Assembly (NCBI RefSeq): GCF_004514425.2
Contig: NZ_MYFN02000020.1
Location: 1 to 46,961 of the forward strand
From: Shinella sumterensis
GTDB taxonomy: Bacteria; Pseudomonadota; Alphaproteobacteria; Rhizobiales; Rhizobiaceae
DNA length: 46,961 nt
Direction of reading: 5' to 3'
This document shows, in pieces, positions 1 to 8,013 of this stretch. Position 1 is the stretch's first letter; the number at the start of each line of letters is the position of its first letter. The notes beneath the pieces are model-generated. The model saw only the letters and a list, made by a program, of their open reading frames with translations. It did not search any database and was not told where the DNA came from. The position numbers were made by a program, and so were the translations under genes.

Positions 1-777
1 CCATTTCAGCGCCGAAGCGACCATGTCGTCGATCAGGCGGTGTTCGTACCAGATCTTGGCTTCCTTGAACTTCTCGGCGAATTCGGCGTCGAAGACCTGC
101 TGGAAGATATCCTTGAAGCGGCCGTCATAGACCTTGAGGATGGTGTTCTTGGTCGAGAGATAGACCGGGACCTTGCGCTGCAGGCCGTAATTGAACGACG
201 CGCGGGCGAATTCGGTGATCGAATCGTCGAGGTTGTACATGCCCATGGCCACGCCGGCCGACGGCGCGTCGAACACGTCGTATTCGATTTCCTTGCCGTC
301 TTCGCCGACGAACTTCATCGTCAGCTTGCCCTTGCCGGGGAACTTGAAGTCGGTGGCGCGGTACTGGTCGCCGAAGGCATGGCGGCCGACGATGATCGGC
401 TTGGTCCAGCCGGGAACGAGACGCGGGACGTTCTTGGCGATGATCGGCTCGCGGAAGATGACGCCGCCGAGGATGTTGCGGATCGTGCCGTTCGGCGACT
501 TCCACATCTTCTTCAGCTTGAATTCCTCGACGCGGGCCTCGTCAGCCGTGATTGTCGCGCATTTCACCCCAACGCCGTGGCGGCGGATCGCATGGGCTGC
601 GTCGATGGTGACCTGGTCATTCGTCGCGTCGCGATTCTCGATGCTGAGATCGTAATATTCGAGATCCACGTCCAGATAGGGATGGATCAGCTTGTCCTTG
701 ATGAACTGCCAGATGATACGCGTCATCTCGTCCCCGTCGAGCTCCACGACGGGATTGGCAACCTTGATTTTCGTCAT
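1..777 (-). CDS. icd: NADP-dependent isocitrate dehydrogenase, 5' part
   Basis: Oxidative decarboxylation of isocitrate to 2-oxoglutarate with NADP+, a cytoplasmic TCA-cycle step. The 259 N-terminal residues are present and the gene runs off the left edge; the family is about 405 residues long, so roughly a third is missing. The translation opens [20 protein letters not shown], characteristic of the eukaryote-like homodimeric IDH found in rhizobia. It carries the [12 protein letters not shown] substrate-binding segment and the STKNTILK and [10 protein letters not shown] blocks. The start is an ATG at 775-777 with a GGGGAG ribosome-binding site just upstream. The upstream gntR gene lies only 48 bp away on the same strand, so read-through is possible, but a separate icd promoter is more likely. 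The family assignment is very secure. Confidence 0.96.
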   Translation of the reverse strand, partial: MTKIKVANPVVELDGDEMTRIIWQFIKDKLIHPYLDVDLEYYDLSIENRDATNDQVTIDAAHAIRRHGVGVKCATITADEARVEEFKLKKMWKSPNGTIRNILGGVIFREPIIAKNVPRLVPGWTKPIIVGRHAFGDQYRATDFKFPGKGKLTMKFVGEDGKEIEYDVFDAPSAGVAMGMYNLDDSITEFARASFNYGLQRKVPVYLSTKNTILKVYDGRFKDIFQQVFDAEFAEKFKEAKIWYEHRLIDDMVASALKW

Positions 778-825
778 ACGTCTACTCCCCAGACGGCATT
801 ATGCCGACTTTCCTTTGAACCGATA

Positions 826-1500
826 TCAGCGGACGTCCCGCATATGTCCCTCTACGCTGCGCAAGTGGCGGCGCATGGCGTCAGCCGCAGCACTTCCGTC
901 CCGGTTGGCGATCGCGTCGACGATGCGGGCGTGCTCCTCGAACGAGTGGTGGTCCGGCGGCGGGCGGACGGGCGTGTCGCGCAGCCGCCCCCACGTGACG
1001 GCACGACGCACCGCGTTCAGCGTGTCGAGCAAGCCGAGCAGCAGCGAATTCTGCGAGGCTTCGCCGATCAGCCGGTGCAGGCGATTGTCCCATTGCTCGT
1101 AGAGCCGCCACGTCGGCGCCTGCTGCGCCTTGAGCATGGCGCTCCGCAGTTCCGCAATCTGGCTCGGCGTCGCGTTGAGCGCCGCACACCGCGCAACCTC
1201 CGGCTCGAAGGCAATGCGCGCTCCCATGACCTCCAGCGGATTTGTCCGGTGCACCATGGCATTAATGTCGGCCACCGTGTCGATCGGCCGCTCACCGGTG
1301 AACGTCCCCTTCCCCACATGCCGCCACACCACACCCTCCGCCTGCAAGGTAGCCAGCGCCTTGCGCAGCGCACTGCGGCCGACGTCCAGTGACTCGGCAA
1401 GATCGCGCTCCGGCGGCAATCGCCCCCCGTCAGGGAGTTGCGCCGTCGCGAGGAAGTCCCGGAGGCGGGAAAGCACGGCCGCATCGGTGTTTTCAATCAT
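826..1500 (-). CDS. FadR-type GntR family transcriptional regulator
   Basis: DNA-binding repressor or activator of 224 residues. The N-terminal winged helix-turn-helix (about residues 5-70) contains the GntR signature LPPERDLAESLDVGRSALRK and the wing GVVWRHVGKGTF. The C-terminal part is an all-helical FCD ligand-binding domain with the metal-site style segments WDNRLHRLI, EEHARIVDAI and MRRHL. It is transcribed divergently from the NitT/TauT-type importer at 1748, so that operon is its likely target and the imported compound or a metabolite its likely effector. A perfect 9-bp inverted repeat lies 10 bp upstream of its ATG and is a good operator candidate. The family is secure; the effector cannot be read from the sequence. 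Confidence 0.9.
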   Translation of the reverse strand: MIENTDAAVLSRLRDFLATAQLPDGGRLPPERDLAESLDVGRSALRKALATLQAEGVVWRHVGKGTFTGERPIDTVADINAMVHRTNPLEVMGARIAFEPEVARCAALNATPSQIAELRSAMLKAQQAPTWRLYEQWDNRLHRLIGEASQNSLLLGLLDTLNAVRRAVTWGRLRDTPVRPPPDHHSFEEHARIVDAIANRDGSAAADAMRRHLRSVEGHMRDVR

Positions 1501-1509
1501 TGCTCTACC

Positions 1510-1532
1510 CGAACCAATTCTGCATTGGTTCG
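1510..1532. promoter_or_regulatory. perfect inverted repeat, candidate GntR operator
   Basis: The arms CGAACCAAT (1510-1518) and ATTGGTTCG (1524-1532) are perfect reverse complements separated by 5 bases. The element sits immediately upstream of the gntR start (1500) in the 247-bp gap shared with the divergent importer operon. FadR-type GntR proteins bind short palindromes as dimers, so autoregulation is plausible. No second perfect copy was seen closer to the importer. Confidence 0.5.
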
Positions 1533-1747
1533 CTTATATGGGATCAATTGGGCAGTGTCAACGCTTTGAAAGGCGTTTAGCAGAGTGTATATCTTTTCGA
1601 AGAATAACAGTTATTTAATCGGGATAGCATTGGAGTTCTTGCCTCAATTGCGGCGGTGCAGCACGTTTAGTTGGTTGACACAATATCGGATTAATGGAGA
1701 ATTGGTTAAATATTGGGTGGAGGAAAACCCAGTTTGGGAGGAAAACA

Positions 1748-2737
1748 ATGAACATGTTTGCCAGACGAATGAGGGCGTCGGCCGTTGCGGCCGCGCTCTG
1801 CCTTTCTGCCATGGTGCCCGGTGTGGCGTTTGCCGATCCCATGCGGATCGCTTTTGGCGATATCGCGACGGTGGAATCGCTTCATCTCCTGGCCGCGATC
1901 GAGCGCGCCAAGGAAAAAGGCGTCGAGATCGACGTAACTTATCTCAAGAGCGAAGACATCGCCGCCCAGGCGGTCGTCAGCGGCCAGGCCGATATCGGCA
2001 TCGGTGGCCCCTACGCCCTGCTTCAGAAGGTGAAGGCGCCGATCCGCATCTTCCTGCAGCTCTCGAAGCTCCAGTTCTACCCCGTCGTCAACACGGAGTT
2101 CTACAAGGAGTGGGGGGACCTCGACGGACAGGAAGTAGCCGTGCATTCGCGTGGCTCCGGCACTGAGGCGATCATGCGCCTGATGGCCGACAAGAACGGC
2201 ATCGCCTATTCCAACATCTCCTACGTTCCCGGCGCGGAAGTGCGCACCGGTGCGCTTCTGCAGGGCAATGTCAAGGCGACGATCGTCGACAGTTCCGGCA
2301 AGCGCGTGCTGGAGAAGGAGGCGCCCGGCAAGTTCGCGTTCCTGCCACTCGGCGAGGTAAGCGCGACGGACGAGGCCCTCTTTGCCAATACGGACTATCT
2401 TTCGAAGAACGAGAAGGACGTGGAAATTCTCGTCGAAGCGATCCTCACCACCTGGCGCGAGGTCGCGGCGGACCCGAAGGCGGCGATCGCGCTCCGCGAC
2501 AAGTACAAGCTCCTGCCGGATGCGACGCCGGACATGATCGCCGACATCGAACCCTACTTCACCGAGGCTGCCGCGGCGCTGCCGCTCAACGGTGGCGGTG
2601 AGGATGCGGCAAAGGACGACTTCGAGTTCTATACCGTCTCGGGCGCGCTGGAAGGCAAGGCAACGGATCTCAAGGTCGAGGACTTCTGGGACCTCGACGC
2701 GCTCAACGCTGTTCTCGCAAAAATCGGAACCAAGTGA
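1748..2737 (+). CDS. NitT/TauT-type ABC transporter substrate-binding protein
   Basis: Periplasmic binding protein of 329 residues that would deliver its ligand to the permeases and ATPase encoded downstream. The start at 1748 is chosen because GGGAGG lies 5 bases upstream and a clean Sec signal peptide follows (MNMFARRMRASAVAAALC, hydrophobic core, cleavage near GVAFA-DP). The mature part opens with MRIAFGDIATVESLHLLAAI and contains ADIGIGGPYALL and AVHSRGSGTEAIMRL, typical of the SsuA/TauA/ThiY-like NMT1 superfamily that binds sulfonates, nitrate, aromatic acids or thiamine precursors. The ligand is not decided by the sequence. The terminal FAA-hydrolase gene suggests an organic acid or aromatic compound rather than an inorganic ion. 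First gene of a five-gene operon, with a stop/start overlap to the next gene. Confidence 0.88.
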   Translation: MNMFARRMRASAVAAALCLSAMVPGVAFADPMRIAFGDIATVESLHLLAAIERAKEKGVEIDVTYLKSEDIAAQAVVSGQADIGIGGPYALLQKVKAPIRIFLQLSKLQFYPVVNTEFYKEWGDLDGQEVAVHSRGSGTEAIMRLMADKNGIAYSNISYVPGAEVRTGALLQGNVKATIVDSSGKRVLEKEAPGKFAFLPLGEVSATDEALFANTDYLSKNEKDVEILVEAILTTWREVAADPKAAIALRDKYKLLPDATPDMIADIEPYFTEAAAALPLNGGGEDAAKDDFEFYTVSGALEGKATDLKVEDFWDLDALNAVLAKIGTK

Positions 2738-3579
2738 TGCACATGGCCGCTACACCGCAAAAGGTCGGCGCGACGGGAGGGGCCACGGATGGCTCCTCCA
2801 CCCTCGCCGACATGATCGCCGACTTCGCCACACGCCGGAAATCCTTATGGGTGCTGGTGTCGCTCGCGACCCTCTTCACAGCCTGGGAAATCGCCGGTCG
2901 CGTACCGATCAGCTTCGCCTTCCCCACCTTCCTCGAAACCGTCTCCGCCCTTCTCGAGATGGCGTTCGACGGCACGCTGCTGCCCGCCTATGCCATCACG
3001 TTCCAGCCGCTCGTCATCGGCGTTGCCGTCTCCGCCGTGCTGGGCATCGGCCTTGGCATCGTGATGGGGCTTTCGGACAAGGCGGAATGGCTTCTGGCGC
3101 CGGTCTTCATCGTGCTCCAGGCAGCCCCCATGGCGGCATTGGTGCCGCTTGTCACCTTCATCTACGGCATCGGCCTGGTTGCCAAGACGCTCGCCGTCAT
3201 CATGCTGGCCCTGCCGGTCATCGTGCTCAATTCCTACAAGGCGGTCCGGCACGTGAATCCGTCGCTCGTTGATATGTGCCGCTCCTTCCAGGGCAGCCGG
3301 CTGCAGCAGATCTTCAAGATCATCATTCCGGATGCGACGCCCGTTCTCTTTGCGGGGCTTCGTCTCGGCATCGCCGCCGGTTTCATCGGCGTCATGCTGG
3401 CCGAACTGCTGATCACGCCGACCGGCATCGGCGATCTCATCACCTATCACCGTTCGATTGCCAACTACGCGCACATGTACGCGGCTGTCGCCTCCATCAT
3501 CGCCGTTTCGACGCTGACGCTCGCCGGCCTGCAATATGTCGAGGTGCGCTTCCTGCGGCCCGAAAAGAGGAGAAAGTGA
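2737..3579 (+). CDS. NitT/TauT-type ABC transporter permease 1
   Basis: Inner-membrane permease of 280 residues, SsuC/TauC family (binding-protein-dependent transport, BPD_transp_1 fold). The start ATG at 2737 overlaps the preceding TGA; a GTG one codon earlier is possible but less likely. About six hydrophobic segments are visible, including LWVLVSLATLFTAWEIAG, VIGVAVSAVLGIGLGIVMG and LAVIMLALPVIVLNSY. The cytoplasmic EAA-type loop appears as MCRSFQGSRLQQIFKIIIPD, which contacts the ATPase. The N-terminal 35 residues are longer than usual for the family and rich in small polar residues. It probably forms a heterodimer with the second permease at 4394. Confidence 0.88.
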   Translation: MHMAATPQKVGATGGATDGSSTLADMIADFATRRKSLWVLVSLATLFTAWEIAGRVPISFAFPTFLETVSALLEMAFDGTLLPAYAITFQPLVIGVAVSAVLGIGLGIVMGLSDKAEWLLAPVFIVLQAAPMAALVPLVTFIYGIGLVAKTLAVIMLALPVIVLNSYKAVRHVNPSLVDMCRSFQGSRLQQIFKIIIPDATPVLFAGLRLGIAAGFIGVMLAELLITPTGIGDLITYHRSIANYAHMYAAVASIIAVSTLTLAGLQYVEVRFLRPEKRRK

Positions 3580-3580
3580 C

Positions 3581-4387
3581 ATGGCCACATCCATAAGTGC
3601 CCGCGTGGCCAATCCTGCCGCAACCACTACATCCGATGCCATCGTCGAGGTGCGTGACATCGGCAAGCGCTACGGCGACATCGAGGCGCTGCGCGGCATC
3701 AACCTCGAATTCGAGCGTGGCAAGCTGACGACGCTGCTCGGCCCCTCCGGCTGCGGCAAGACAACGCTGCTGAAGATCATCGCGGGCCTTGTGCCTGCCA
3801 CGTCCGGCGATATCCGGGTCAATGGCAAGGTGGTGACCGGCCCTGGACCTGAACGCGCGTTCGTCTTCCAGGATTTTGCCCTGATGCCCTGGGCCACCGT
3901 GCTGCGCAATGTGGCTTTCGGCCTCGAACTGAAGGGTATCGGCCTGGCGGAACGCAACCGAACGGCCCGACACTACATCGCCGAGGTCGGATTGTCCGGC
4001 TTCGAGGAGAAATACCCACACGAGCTTTCCGGCGGCATGCGCCAGCGCGTCGGCATCGCCCGCGCCTTCGCGGTCAATGCGGATGTGCTGCTTCTCGACG
4101 AACCCTTTTCGGCGGTGGACGAGCAGAACCGACGCAAGTTCCAGGAAGACCTGCTGATGCTGGTGGAGAAGGAGCGCAAGACCTTTCTCTTCGTCACCCA
4201 CTCCATCGAGGAGGCCGTCTATGTCTCCGATCGCATCGTGCTGCTCTCCCCGCGCCCCGGCCGGGTCTCTCAGATCATCGAACCTTCGATCGACCGCTCC
4301 GCCGCTCCGGATGTCATCCGCCGCGACAAGGGCTATCTCGACGTGGTGGAGGAGATCTGGCAGGGCCTGCGGCAATATGCGGAGTGA
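3581..4387 (+). CDS. NitT/TauT-type ABC transporter ATP-binding protein
   Basis: ATPase of 268 residues, SsuB/TauB type. Walker A is GPSGCGKTT, the Q-loop region is FVFQDFALMPW, the signature is LSGGMRQRVGIARAF, Walker B is VLLLDEPFSAVD and the switch histidine is in FVTHSIEEAVY. The start at 3581 is preceded by AGGAGAAAG with suitable spacing and lies two bases after the permease stop. The substrate group is set by the neighbouring binding protein, not by this subunit. Fully canonical motifs indicate an active ATPase. Confidence 0.92.
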   Translation: MATSISARVANPAATTTSDAIVEVRDIGKRYGDIEALRGINLEFERGKLTTLLGPSGCGKTTLLKIIAGLVPATSGDIRVNGKVVTGPGPERAFVFQDFALMPWATVLRNVAFGLELKGIGLAERNRTARHYIAEVGLSGFEEKYPHELSGGMRQRVGIARAFAVNADVLLLDEPFSAVDEQNRRKFQEDLLMLVEKERKTFLFVTHSIEEAVYVSDRIVLLSPRPGRVSQIIEPSIDRSAAPDVIRRDKGYLDVVEEIWQGLRQYAE

Positions 4388-4393
4388 GGCGCC

Positions 4394-5146
4394 ATGAAAC
4401 TCTTCGGCATTAAAATCCCCATGATGACGGCCCTCCTTGTCTGGGCGCTCGTCTGGGAAATCGTCGGCAGGATGGACGTTATCTTTCTCGTTCCGCCGAT
4501 GAGCGCGATCATCTCTGCCGGCTTCGACCTTGTCGCTACGAATTCCTGGCAGAGCGCGACCCTCGTTACGCTGCGTTCGTTCCTTACGGGCATGGCCATG
4601 GCAATCGGGATCGGCGTGCCGCTCGGCATCGCCATGGGCCGGTTCAAGATCGTCGACAACATCTTCGGCCTCTGGGTGAACATGTTCGTCAGCGCACCGC
4701 TATCAGCCCTTGTTCCGGTGCTGATGATCCTGTTCGGTCTCGGCGAAACAACTGTCGTGGTCACCGTCTTCCTCTTCGCCGTCTGGATCATCGTGCTCGA
4801 CGCCCGCGCCGGCGTCATGCAGGTCCCGACATCGCTGATCGAGATGGGCCGAAGCTACGGCGCGTCGCGGCTGACGATCTTCACAAAGATCATCCTCTTC
4901 TCCGCCTTGCCGGAGATTCTGGCAGGCATCCGCATTGGCCTGATCCGCGGTGTCAAAGGGGTCGTGATCGGGCAGATCCTCGTCTCGATCATCGGATATG
5001 GCGAACTCTTCGAGCTCTATTCCCGCTCCTTCGACATGGAACGGTTCTGGGCTCTGACAATCCTCCTCTTCGCGGCAGCCATGCTACTGTCCGCGGCCGT
5101 GGAACATTTTGAAAAACGCATCGAATATTACGCAGGAGCGCGATAA
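4394..5146 (+). CDS. NitT/TauT-type ABC transporter permease 2
   Basis: Second inner-membrane permease of 250 residues, again SsuC/TauC-like but clearly divergent from the first. Hydrophobic segments include MMTALLVWALVWEIVG, LTGMAMAIGIGVPLGIAMG, VVTVFLFAVWIIVLDA and ALTILLFAAAMLLSAAV. The ATPase-contact loop is MGRSYGASRLTIFTKIIL. The start follows the ATPase stop by six bases, and the stop overlaps the next start in a TAATG junction, so translation is probably coupled. Two different permeases in one NitT/TauT-type operon implies a heterodimeric pore; many members of this family are homodimers with one permease gene. Confidence 0.88.
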   Translation: MKLFGIKIPMMTALLVWALVWEIVGRMDVIFLVPPMSAIISAGFDLVATNSWQSATLVTLRSFLTGMAMAIGIGVPLGIAMGRFKIVDNIFGLWVNMFVSAPLSALVPVLMILFGLGETTVVVTVFLFAVWIIVLDARAGVMQVPTSLIEMGRSYGASRLTIFTKIILFSALPEILAGIRIGLIRGVKGVVIGQILVSIIGYGELFELYSRSFDMERFWALTILLFAAAMLLSAAVEHFEKRIEYYAGAR

Positions 5147-5859
5147 TGAACGACATGACCTCCATCAACCAGACAACCTATGTCATCGAACCGGCCGCCA
5201 TCCCCACCCTTGCCGTGGCCGGTACCAAGGCGCTCTTTCCGGTGCACCGCATCTATTGCGTCGGGCGCAACTTCGCCGATCATGCCATCGAAATGGGCCA
5301 TGACCCAAACAAGGAGCCGCCCTTCTTCTTCCAGAAGAATCCCGACACGATCGTTCCGGCGGGTACTGATTTCCCCTATCCGGGCGAGTCCAACGACGTC
5401 CATCACGAAGTCGAGCTCGTCGTGGCGCTCAAGGACGGCGGCGACAATATTCCACTCGATAAGGCGCTCGACTGCGTCTACGGTTATGCCGTCGGCCTCG
5501 ACATGACGCGACGCGACCTGCAGGCAGAGGCAAAGAAGGCCGGCAGGCCGTGGGAAACCGGAAAGGCTTTCGAGGCGTCCGCCCCGTGCGGCCCGCTGCA
5601 TCCGGTCTCGGAAGTCGGCCATCCGACCGAAGGCGCGATCTGGGCAAAAGTCAACGGCACAGTCCGCCAAACAGGTGATCTCAACCAGATGATCTGGAAG
5701 GTGCCGGAAATGATCTCTTACCTCTCGCGCCTCTTCACGCTGAAGCCGGGTGACCTGATCTTCGCGGGTACGCCCGCCGGCGTCGGCGCGATCGTCAGGG
5801 GCGACGAGATGGTCGCCCATGTGGACGGCGTCGACGAGGTGACCTTCAAGGTTGTCTGA
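5146..5859 (+). CDS. FAA hydrolase family protein, fumarylpyruvate-hydrolase-like
   Basis: Predicted metal-dependent hydrolase of C-C bonds in beta-diketo acids or a related lyase/decarboxylase, 237 residues. The fold is recognisable from YCVGRNFADHAIEMG, FFFQKNPDTIVP and SNDVHHEVELVVAL. The metal triad of the family is visible as Glu88 and Glu90 (HEVEL) and Asp119 (VGLDMTRRD), and the C-terminal FAGTPAGVGAIVRGDEM block is intact. The length matches single-domain members such as fumarylpyruvate hydrolase (gentisate pathway) and FAHD1-like oxaloacetate decarboxylases. No other gentisate gene is nearby, so the exact substrate stays open. It is the last gene of the importer operon, which suggests it acts on the imported compound or a product of it. 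Confidence 0.88.
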   Translation: MNDMTSINQTTYVIEPAAIPTLAVAGTKALFPVHRIYCVGRNFADHAIEMGHDPNKEPPFFFQKNPDTIVPAGTDFPYPGESNDVHHEVELVVALKDGGDNIPLDKALDCVYGYAVGLDMTRRDLQAEAKKAGRPWETGKAFEASAPCGPLHPVSEVGHPTEGAIWAKVNGTVRQTGDLNQMIWKVPEMISYLSRLFTLKPGDLIFAGTPAGVGAIVRGDEMVAHVDGVDEVTFKVV

Positions 5860-5866
5860 CCCCAAT

Positions 5867-5890
5867 GGTGGCGCGCTTCGGCGCGCCGCC
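5867..5890 (+). terminator. GC-rich hairpin after the FAA-hydrolase gene
   Basis: GGTGGCGCGC (5867-5876), a TTCG tetraloop and GCGCGCCGCC (5881-5890) form a 10-bp stem with one G-U wobble, eight bases after the stop. There is no T-tract after it, so it is either a weak intrinsic terminator or a stabilising 3' hairpin. Confidence 0.45.
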
Positions 5891-5966
5891 TCCCCGACCG
5901 CATCCTTTACCAATATAAGACGATGCCAGCCTCGCTGCGGTACAAGGCTCTGTTGCAATCTCTACC

Positions 5967-6182
5967 CTACTTGATGGTCGAAAGCTTGGCAGAAAATCGG
6001 AAGCCTAGGGAGTGAACCGCGTGGACGGGAAGCTCCATGTCCAGCGCCCTCGCCTTTTGCCGTAACCGGCGGAGCACAGCATCAACGCGACGGCTTTCAC
6101 TGTCGATGTCACGGTAGCCGAGCGCCAATGTCAGCTCGTCGCGCGAGACCGTTTCCTCTAAATGGGGAACTTCGCAGTCCAT
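5967..6182 (-). pseudogene. C-terminal fragment of an OmpR-family response regulator
   Basis: Seventy-one codons matching only the end of the winged-helix DNA-binding domain of OmpR/PhoB-type regulators. TVSRDELTLALGYRDID, ESRRVDAVLRRLRQKA and VHSLGFRFSAKL correspond to the recognition helix and the terminal beta hairpin. The receiver domain and the first half of the effector domain are absent, and a stop codon lies a few codons upstream of the ATG, so no longer reading frame exists here. No histidine-kinase gene is adjacent. It is most likely a relic left by deletion or rearrangement in this 383-bp gap between the FAA-hydrolase and pfpI genes; otherwise the gap holds only the hairpin at 5867. 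Confidence 0.65.
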
Positions 6183-6242
6183 CCATCGTTTGGCTCAGCG
6201 CGACGCTCTTGTTGCGACCCAACAGTACCGATGGAGAAATTG

Positions 6243-6812
6243 ATGACCTTAGCAGGCAAGAAGATCGCGATTCTGATCGCACCCCGAGGCACCGAAGAGC
6301 CGGAGTTCAAGCAGCCGAAGGACGCCGTCGAAGCGGCCGGGGCCGAGGTGATTGTCCTTGGGCTGGAAGCGGGCGAAGCAAAGACAAACAACAATGACCT
6401 TGATCCCGGCGGAAGCTACCAAGTCGACAAGGCCGTGAAGGACGTTTCCGCGGACGATTTCGATGGTCTCGTCATCCCCGGCGGCTCCGTTGGCGCCGAT
6501 AAGTTGCGTGCCGATGCGACGACAGTGTCTTTCGTTCGTTCCTTTTTCGAACAGGCAAAGCCGGTCGGTGTGATCTGCCATGGCCCCTGGCTTCTCGTCG
6601 AAGCGGACGTTCTGAAAGGACGCACAGTCACCTCCTATCCGACCGTGAAAACGGACATCATCAATGCCGGCGGCAACTGGGTCGATAAAGAAGTGGTCGT
6701 TGACAAAGGATTGGTCACGAGCCGCAATCCAAAGGACCTGCCGGCTTTCTGCGCCAAGATCGTCGAAGAATTCGAGGAAGGGAAACATCCGCAGCAAGCC
6801 CGCAGCGCCTGA
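6243..6812 (+). CDS. PfpI/DJ-1 family protein (YhbO-like)
   Basis: Class I glutamine-amidotransferase-like protein of 189 residues. The nucleophile elbow is the Cys of VGVICHGPWLL, flanked by the FDGLVIPGGSVGADKL block; Glu of RGTEEPEF corresponds to the conserved acidic residue beside the Cys. Relatives include archaeal intracellular protease PfpI and E. coli YhbO/YajL, linked to stress resistance and to glyoxalase- or deglycase-like activities that are still debated. Start 6243 is preferred over the ATG at 6231 because GGAG at 6233 then lies at proper spacing; the shorter protein also matches the usual start of the family (LAGKKIAIL). It stands alone with no evident operon partner. Confidence 0.9.
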   Translation: MTLAGKKIAILIAPRGTEEPEFKQPKDAVEAAGAEVIVLGLEAGEAKTNNNDLDPGGSYQVDKAVKDVSADDFDGLVIPGGSVGADKLRADATTVSFVRSFFEQAKPVGVICHGPWLLVEADVLKGRTVTSYPTVKTDIINAGGNWVDKEVVVDKGLVTSRNPKDLPAFCAKIVEEFEEGKHPQQARSA

Positions 6813-6840
6813 TCGCGCTCAGGCTGAAGGCCGCACCCCT

Positions 6841-6860
6841 CCGTCGCCTTCCGGCGACGG
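6841..6860 (+). terminator. hairpin after pfpI-like gene
   Basis: CCGTCGCC, loop TTCC and GGCGACGG form a perfect 8-bp stem 28 bases after the stop codon. The following bases are CCTCTCTC rather than a T-run, so efficient intrinsic termination is uncertain. Confidence 0.4.
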
Positions 6861-6976
6861 CCTCTCTCGCGGCCGCAAACGGAAGCTGGATCCTTCTCTT
6901 GCCAGAGCGGGTTGGGGCGGAAAAGACGAAGTACATTCTCTGTGCTACCGAGATGCCAGCCCCGGCTTCGGACGTC

Positions 6977-8008
6977 TCATCCGGCTCTAAACCGTATCAC
7001 GAAGCGGCCGGGTGCTTTACCCGCTTCCAGCGCGACGAGGGCGTCGGTGGCACGGGATAGGTCAATCTCCTCAATCGGATTGAGAAGCGGCTGTTTGGCG
7101 TGCATGGCGACGACCTCGCGCATCTCCTGTCGTGTGCCGACACTGGTCCCGGTGATCGTAACGCCGGTTGCGGTCAGCCATTCCTGCACGAGCGGGACGG
7201 GATCGGAAACCAGTGCCGCCGCAACGATGCGGCCCCTCGGCCGGATCGACGCGACGATCGCCGACCAGGTCGCGGTTGTCGGCGCGAAATTGATTGCCGC
7301 GTGGAAGCCCGGATTTTCCGCCAGGCGTTGTTTGAGCCCCTCCCCTGCGACTTCCGTTTCGGCCGCACCATAACGCCGGGCATGATCCAGCTTCGCCGGA
7401 TCGCGATCGACGGCCACGACGTGAACGCCCATGCGGGCTGCGATCTGCACCGCGTAGAGGCCAAGTCCGCCACAGCCGAACACGGCCAATCGTTCACCGG
7501 CCGTCACACCCGCCCTGCGAATGGCACCGTAGGCGGTGACACCGGCACACATGACCGGCGCCGTCGCCAAGGGATCGACATCAGACGGTAGCCGAACGGC
7601 GAAGGCAGCATCGACGGCGACATATTCGGCAAAGCCGCCGGGCACGTTCAATCCATGTGCCCGCTGGTGCTGGCAGAAGGCCTCGTAACCATCGCTACAT
7701 TCATCGCATCGCAGACAGGTGTCGTGCAGCCAGGGAACCCCGATCGTTTCGCCGACCGCCCAGCCCTGCACACCTTCGCCAATCGCCGCGACGACACCGA
7801 CACCCTCGTGACCGAGGATAAACGGCTCCGGCGCGTGAGGCGGCCGTACGTCGCCTTTCCAGATATGGACATCCGAATGGCAGATGCCGCATGCCTGCAA
7901 TCGGACAAGCAGCTGGCCGCGTCCCGCTAAGGGCCGCGGTACAAGTTTGACCTGCAACGGCTTCCCATGTCCCGCCAACACGGCGGCACGCATCGACGTC
8001 GTCGCCAT
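6977..8008 (-). CDS. zinc-dependent alcohol dehydrogenase (MDR family, AdhP-like)
   Basis: NAD(P)-dependent oxidation of an alcohol, 343 residues, cytoplasmic. The catalytic zinc site is seen as CGICHSD (Cys43), GHE (His67) and the Cys of PVMCAGVTAYGA. The structural zinc loop has four cysteines in CLRCDECSDGYEAFC, and the Rossmann motif is FGCGGLGLYAVQIA. This is the AdhP/AdhT-like branch. The start at 8006-8008 lies only five bases after the stop of the upstream choline-binding-protein gene, so the two are co-transcribed. That partnership suggests the substrate could be a choline-related or other amino alcohol, but a general ethanol-type dehydrogenase cannot be excluded. An in-frame Met five codons later is an alternative start. 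Confidence 0.92.
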   Translation of the reverse strand: MATTSMRAAVLAGHGKPLQVKLVPRPLAGRGQLLVRLQACGICHSDVHIWKGDVRPPHAPEPFILGHEGVGVVAAIGEGVQGWAVGETIGVPWLHDTCLRCDECSDGYEAFCQHQRAHGLNVPGGFAEYVAVDAAFAVRLPSDVDPLATAPVMCAGVTAYGAIRRAGVTAGERLAVFGCGGLGLYAVQIAARMGVHVVAVDRDPAKLDHARRYGAAETEVAGEGLKQRLAENPGFHAAINFAPTTATWSAIVASIRPRGRIVAAALVSDPVPLVQEWLTATGVTITGTSVGTRQEMREVVAMHAKQPLLNPIEEIDLSRATDALVALEAGKAPGRFVIRFRAG

Positions 8009-8013
8009 TGTCG

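Noticed and set aside
794-806. Palindrome CGGCAT-T-ATGCCG between gntR and icd
   Set aside because: Symmetric but short, with no T-run and no known partner protein; may be chance in GC-rich DNA.
40-1392. A 450-codon plus-strand open frame over icd and gntR
   Set aside because: Antisense to a certain icd gene and a clear GntR gene; the translation has no recognisable domain.
1675-1702. Possible promoter TTGACA with GAGAAT upstream of the first importer
   Set aside because: The -35 hexamer is perfect but the -10 match is only moderate at 16-bp spacing, and alphaproteobacterial promoters are poorly predicted by the E. coli consensus; not strong enough to list as a feature.
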